Shown here piece by piece: positions 8,387-10,987 of a DNA stretch of 10,987 bases. The notes under the pieces were generated by a model. The model saw nothing but the letters and a program-made list of their open reading frames with translations, was not told the origin of the DNA and searched no databases. Numbering within the stretch: the first letter of the stretch is position 1; each line of letters begins with the position of its first letter. Position numbers and translations under genes: made by a program. The DNA is from Euperipatoides rowelli (lineage: Eukaryota > Onychophora > Udeonychophora > Euonychophora > Peripatopsidae), in the NCBI GenBank assembly GCA_003024985.2, contig PXIH01S0000481.1; one strand, written 5' to 3'.

Positions 8387-8800
8387 TGTTCAGTTACCCT
8401 ATCGACAATTGCTTTTTTTATTTCATCGCTTTCAGTATATCTCATGCCATTAATTTCAATTGTTGTGAATAATGAGTTCTTTTTATTGTTCATTATTTTC
8501 ATGGCTTTGCTCCAAAATTTTCTGTCTTTTCTGACCAATCCGTGACCGATGGCCATACTAGTTCTGCTCACATCATCAGGGTCACTGTCTGTCCTATCCA
8601 AACAGGAACCAATTCCGTCAATTATTTCATTTGCTGCAGACTCCATATTATTTATAAAATCATTTTTATTAATTAATTTTCTATTGGGGATTTTTCCTTT
8701 AACATCATATTTCATCATCAATCTAATTTTTTCGATTTCATCAGGGACTATCTCTTTAAACCACTCTCATCTCTCTATTATGTCATAATTATCACTTTCG
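8377..8800 (-). pseudogene. LINE ORF2 linker between endonuclease and RT
   Basis: This frame follows the endonuclease after a one-base loss in a short A run (8805-8809). It contains an in-frame TGA at 8767-8769, next to EWFKEIVPDEIEKI. It is rich in Lys, Asp, Ile and Asn and shows FWSKAMKIMNNKKNSL and INGMRYTESDEIKKAI. These correspond to the WW/FW-type region and the G..y.d..eI...v segment that precede RT in L1-like ORF2 proteins. It ends at TAA 8377-8379, where one extra base shifts the frame into the RT. The methionines near 8720 are internal. Confidence 0.8.
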
Positions 8801-9574
8801 AATGTTTTTCAATAAATTTTTTAACTCTGTCTTGTACATATGCACTTTCAATCAAGTCTATTGGACACTTCCAGATAGGAATCTTTGCTTTCTTGTCTTC
8901 CCCAAACATAATTCTGGCGATCAAAGCACAATGGTCGGAGAATTCACAATCAACCCTCTCAATTGTCCTGCATGTGATCGACCTTAAATCCTTAGGTACG
9001 AATATCCTGTCAATCCGATTGGAACTCCGACAAAATGTAGGTCCAGGTTTATTGCCTCTAAGTCTTGTCCAAAGGTCTCCAAGTCCACTTTCATCAATAG
9101 CACTATAAAAATACCTACGTGATTCCATATTTGAGTCAGTATTTATATCACCGGCTATAATCAAAGGGAACTTTTCAAATTTATTCATCAAAGCTCTCAA
9201 TTTATACATCAGTACTTGCCTAATGTTATTGGGCTTCAAAGGTAGATATAAAGAGACAAAATACACTTTACTTGATCAATTTCCACTTCAATAGCAATCA
9301 CATTTCCATCAAGATTGACAAAATCGTTAATAATTTTTATATTTTTAAAACGGCTGTTTTTTTTAATAAATATTGCAACTCCCCATTTTTTATTTTTCCC
9401 CCTTCCAGACATAAAGAATTCCCAGTTATCATTCTGAATAATCATTTTTCTCACCTTAGTCTCCTGAAGACAAGCAATATTACATTTACAATTTTCTAGG
9501 TATGATAATAGTTTACATTGTTTATCCATTTTATTCAATCCAGCAACATTAAGTGTTATTAGCATTATTTCCAT
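8778..9574 (-). pseudogene. LINE ORF2 APE-type endonuclease domain (one frameshift)
   Basis: ORF2 starts at ATG 9572-9574; a second ATG follows three codons later. The exonuclease/endonuclease/phosphatase (EEP) family motifs appear in order: LNVAGLN (catalytic Asn, near 9545), LQETK (Glu, about 9455-9472), WGVAIFIKK, SLYLP (Tyr), AGDINT (Asp/Asn), RIDRIFV and FSDH (SDH at 8931-8939). The frame changes once near 9267-9269, where one base is missing, so the sense-strand frame that opens at 9574 stops at 9236 while the next frame continues to TAA 8778-8780. All expected catalytic residues are readable. The Phe of the usual GDFN is Ile here. This enzyme nicks target DNA to prime reverse transcription. 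Confidence 0.92.
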
Positions 9575-9592
9575 TTTTTTTTTAAAAGGTTA
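9572..9592 (-). promoter_or_regulatory. ORF1/ORF2 junction: same frame, 15-nt A-rich gap
   Basis: The ORF1 stop TAA (9590-9592) and the ORF2 ATG (9572-9574) are in the same frame, separated by 15 nt that end in an A run reaching into the ATG. Such tight spacing suits coupled termination and reinitiation, as proposed for several two-ORF LINEs. No Shine-Dalgarno logic applies in a eukaryote. Coupling is inference. Confidence 0.55.
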
Positions 9593-10905
9593 TATACTTT
9601 CCGTCATTTCCTGTTTACCTTTCTTCGGTAACTTCCAATCTTTAATACTATTTGTACAAACAGACGTCGCTGATGAAAGATCATCACCCGAGTCTGGCAC
9701 ATTCCTTTTCCTTGAATTATTAGAAGTTTCTTGCTCTAAAAACTGAGCACTACCAGCATTGGCCAAAAAAATCATGAATCCCTTTGTATTTATCATCTTC
9801 CTTTATCAATTCCTTAAAGCACTCACTATTGACCACTTCAGTAGCCTTGGTCAGGTTCACTTCCTCTAATAACTGCCTGGGATAGTCTCCTTTTGCTAAC
9901 TTCTCGCAACGGGCTTCCTCAAACATAGACCTTAACTTAAACATGTACTCATGTTCTTTTGGTTGCCCGTCTTGTTTTGTAACTGTGCTACCTAATCCTA
10001 CGTCGACAATTTCCAACTGGTTATTATTACCAGGTACAATTATATATCCCTCCTTATCCCTGACCACAGCTTTGCTTTCCACATTATTTTTTTAATGTTC
10101 TTAACTACCTTATTTTCTTCCAAACCTATTTCATTCTTATATGTTTTTCTGCCAAAGCTATTTTTCTTCCTATTCACTATTCCCATTTTGCTCTTTTGAT
10201 TATACGGGGCATAGTCGTCTTTGTCACTAGGTATACTAGTCATACCTTGAAATTCATTAGCTTCATCATCATCTTTATCTATGACATTATTTTGCTCATG
10301 TGAGCTACTTGTGCCCTCATCCCTGTTTTTATTTAACAAGGCATCTCTCCAGGGCGTACTCCTAACATTGCTATCTTGAATGGCTTCTCTATTTAATGCA
10401 CCAGGGGTATCCTTCCGAAATCTACAAGACTTCTTAATATGTCCAAGCTTCCCACAATTGAAGCACTTAGGAATACCCTAAGACACATTAACCACAAACA
10501 TTTTGCCAGCAAATTCTATTCCTATTGTTTCAGGGATCTCCACATCATTCTTGATCCTCACCCATATTTTGCGTCTATGAGACCGAATATGCTTGAGTTT
10601 CTCATTCTCACAGGGTGCAAATACATATCTGCAATCTTCAGGCATAGAGCTTCCAACTTCTTTCAATGCTCTACATATTGCATCATGTGGGATCATGGGT
10701 GGGACATTATTAATTGCCAAGAGGATAGGCTTCTCGGCAAGGCAATATGCCTTATACCATGACCCATTCGCATCAAGTCCTTTTTTAATTACTTTAGTCA
10801 TGTCTTCAGGGGTCTTCACCGTTACCTCAATTCTATTCCGCTCATCTCCATTAAAATATAGTATTCCATCCTCTCCAACAATTTTGGCGGTGGCCGTTAA
10901 GTATA
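9590..10905 (-). pseudogene. LINE ORF1 (gag-like, CCHC), 5' truncated and broken
   Basis: Homology to locus A ORF1 begins at about YLTATAKIVGED, just inside 10905, so the Ser/Gly-rich N-terminus is missing. The core carries FNGDERNRIEVTV, NVPPMIP and SHRRKIW, then TAG at 10478-10480. The same frame goes on at once into a CCHC knuckle (10424-10465) and an acidic, Ser/Asn-rich linker. A one-base loss in the T7 run 10087-10093 shifts to a Lys/Glu-rich region. A one-base gain in the A7 run 9765-9771 shifts back into the C-terminus with NSRKR (about 9695-9720) and a final KKGKQE before TAA 9590-9592. No proper ATG begins the fragment; apparent starts are TTG or GTG. The product would have been an RNA-binding partner of ORF2. 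Confidence 0.88.
10424..10465 (-). other. CCHC zinc knuckle of locus B ORF1
   Basis: An exact C-x2-C-x4-H-x4-C motif reads CFNCGKLGHIKKSC, five codons downstream of the in-frame TAG at 10478. It is outside the long open frames because of that stop and the lack of a start codon. It matches the locus A knuckle in position and sequence. Confidence 0.9.
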
Positions 10906-10987
10906 TATACAAATACAAATATGTTGGACAACAACAGACTATAGTCCAGCGAGGTTGTCCCTAGTCCTAATCTATTTTTTTTTTTTT
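10906..10987. other. Flank of locus B: TTTGTA repeat, dyad, poly-T
   Basis: On the minus strand the LINE is preceded by TTTGTATTTGTATATATA, a short simple repeat. Beyond it GGACAAC (10926-10932) and GTTGTCC (10954-10960) form a perfect 7-bp dyad enclosing the palindrome GACTATAGTC (10938-10947). A T run of 13 bases fills 10975-10987 to the window edge. In the sense direction this is an A run, which might be the tail of another retroelement into or beside which locus B sits. Confidence 0.5.

Larger units (their letters stand above)
5936..10905 (-). mobile_element. Locus B: degenerate two-ORF LINE (L1/Tx1-like), 5' truncated
   Basis: In sense order the locus reads: 5'-truncated ORF1 with CCHC knuckle (10905-9590), ORF2 endonuclease (from 9574), reverse transcriptase, and C-terminal zf-RVT-like domain ending at TGA 5936-5938. 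A two-ORF plan with an APE-type endonuclease, an RGVRQGDP motif B and an ORF1 with VPPMIP and SHRRKIW fits the L1/Tx1 group best; clade assignment needs a tree. ORF2 spans about 3.64 kb, roughly 1,210 codons, normal for this group. As written there are three in-frame stops (10478, 8767, 7774) and seven frameshifts (near 10087-10093, 9765-9771, 9267, 8805-8809, 8380, 8196-8200, 7069-7073). The 3' boundary is unknown. ORF1 lacks the N-terminal ~110 residues present in locus A, consistent with the usual 5' truncation. Confidence 0.93.

Noticed and set aside
1656-8769. Alternative genetic code with TGA as Trp or a selenocysteine codon
   Set aside because: Trp is written TGG throughout, ORF2 itself ends in TGA, and a TAG also interrupts locus B ORF1. 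Ordinary nonsense mutations explain this.
10087-10093. Programmed -1 frameshift site at the A7 run of ORF1
   Set aside because: In the incoming frame the tract is read ATT AAA AAA ATA, which does not fit the X XXY YYZ slippery heptamer, and similar one-base losses occur at other runs in the element. Indel or sequencing error is simpler.

Overview
The window looks like draft nuclear DNA of a multicellular animal. It is AT-rich, full of repeats, contains two unresolved bases (2602 and 3800), and has no bacterial-type gene layout. It carries two decayed non-LTR retrotransposon (LINE) loci, both on the minus strand, and a short internal TTAGGG telomere-type array. TTAGGG rather than TTAGG argues mildly against an arthropod. 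A marine invertebrate such as a mollusc is only a guess.

Layout along the + coordinates. 1-842: non-coding, C/A-rich. 843-2471 (-): locus A, an almost full-length LINE ORF1 with a CCHC zinc knuckle, broken by one in-frame TGA, with no endonuclease or RT gene after it. 2515-3270: two tandem direct units of about 378 bp, ending 43 bp upstream of the locus A start codon. 3336-3355: three and a half TTAGGG units. 3356-5935: no convincing gene, only inverted repeats, an A-rich tract, a small 81-bp-spaced duplication and a doubtful endonuclease-like relic. 5936-10905 (-): locus B, a 5'-truncated LINE with ORF1 (9590-10905) followed by ORF2 (5936-9574). ORF2 has, in order, an APE-type endonuclease, a reverse transcriptase with YADD, and a C-terminal Cys/His zf-RVT-like motif. 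10906-10987: flanking TTTGTA-type repeat, a short dyad and a poly-T run.

The two ORF1 proteins are clearly related, but distantly. They share a core with a VPP-[IM]-IP motif and an SHRR[KR]-[IV]-W motif, the knuckle, and a C-terminal region ending in NSRKR, so they are two different families rather than a recent duplication. The ORF1 core and the ORF2 motifs resemble the L1/Tx1 group. In an intact element ORF1 would coat the RNA, and ORF2 would nick the target and copy the RNA in place. Locus B cannot do this as written: it has three nonsense codons and seven frameshifts, six of them in or beside A/T runs. All real catalytic motifs are still readable. No new defence, metabolic or regulatory system is supported. 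The points most worth a second look are the ORF1-only state of locus A with its tandem upstream units, and whether the locus B frameshifts are real or assembly errors.
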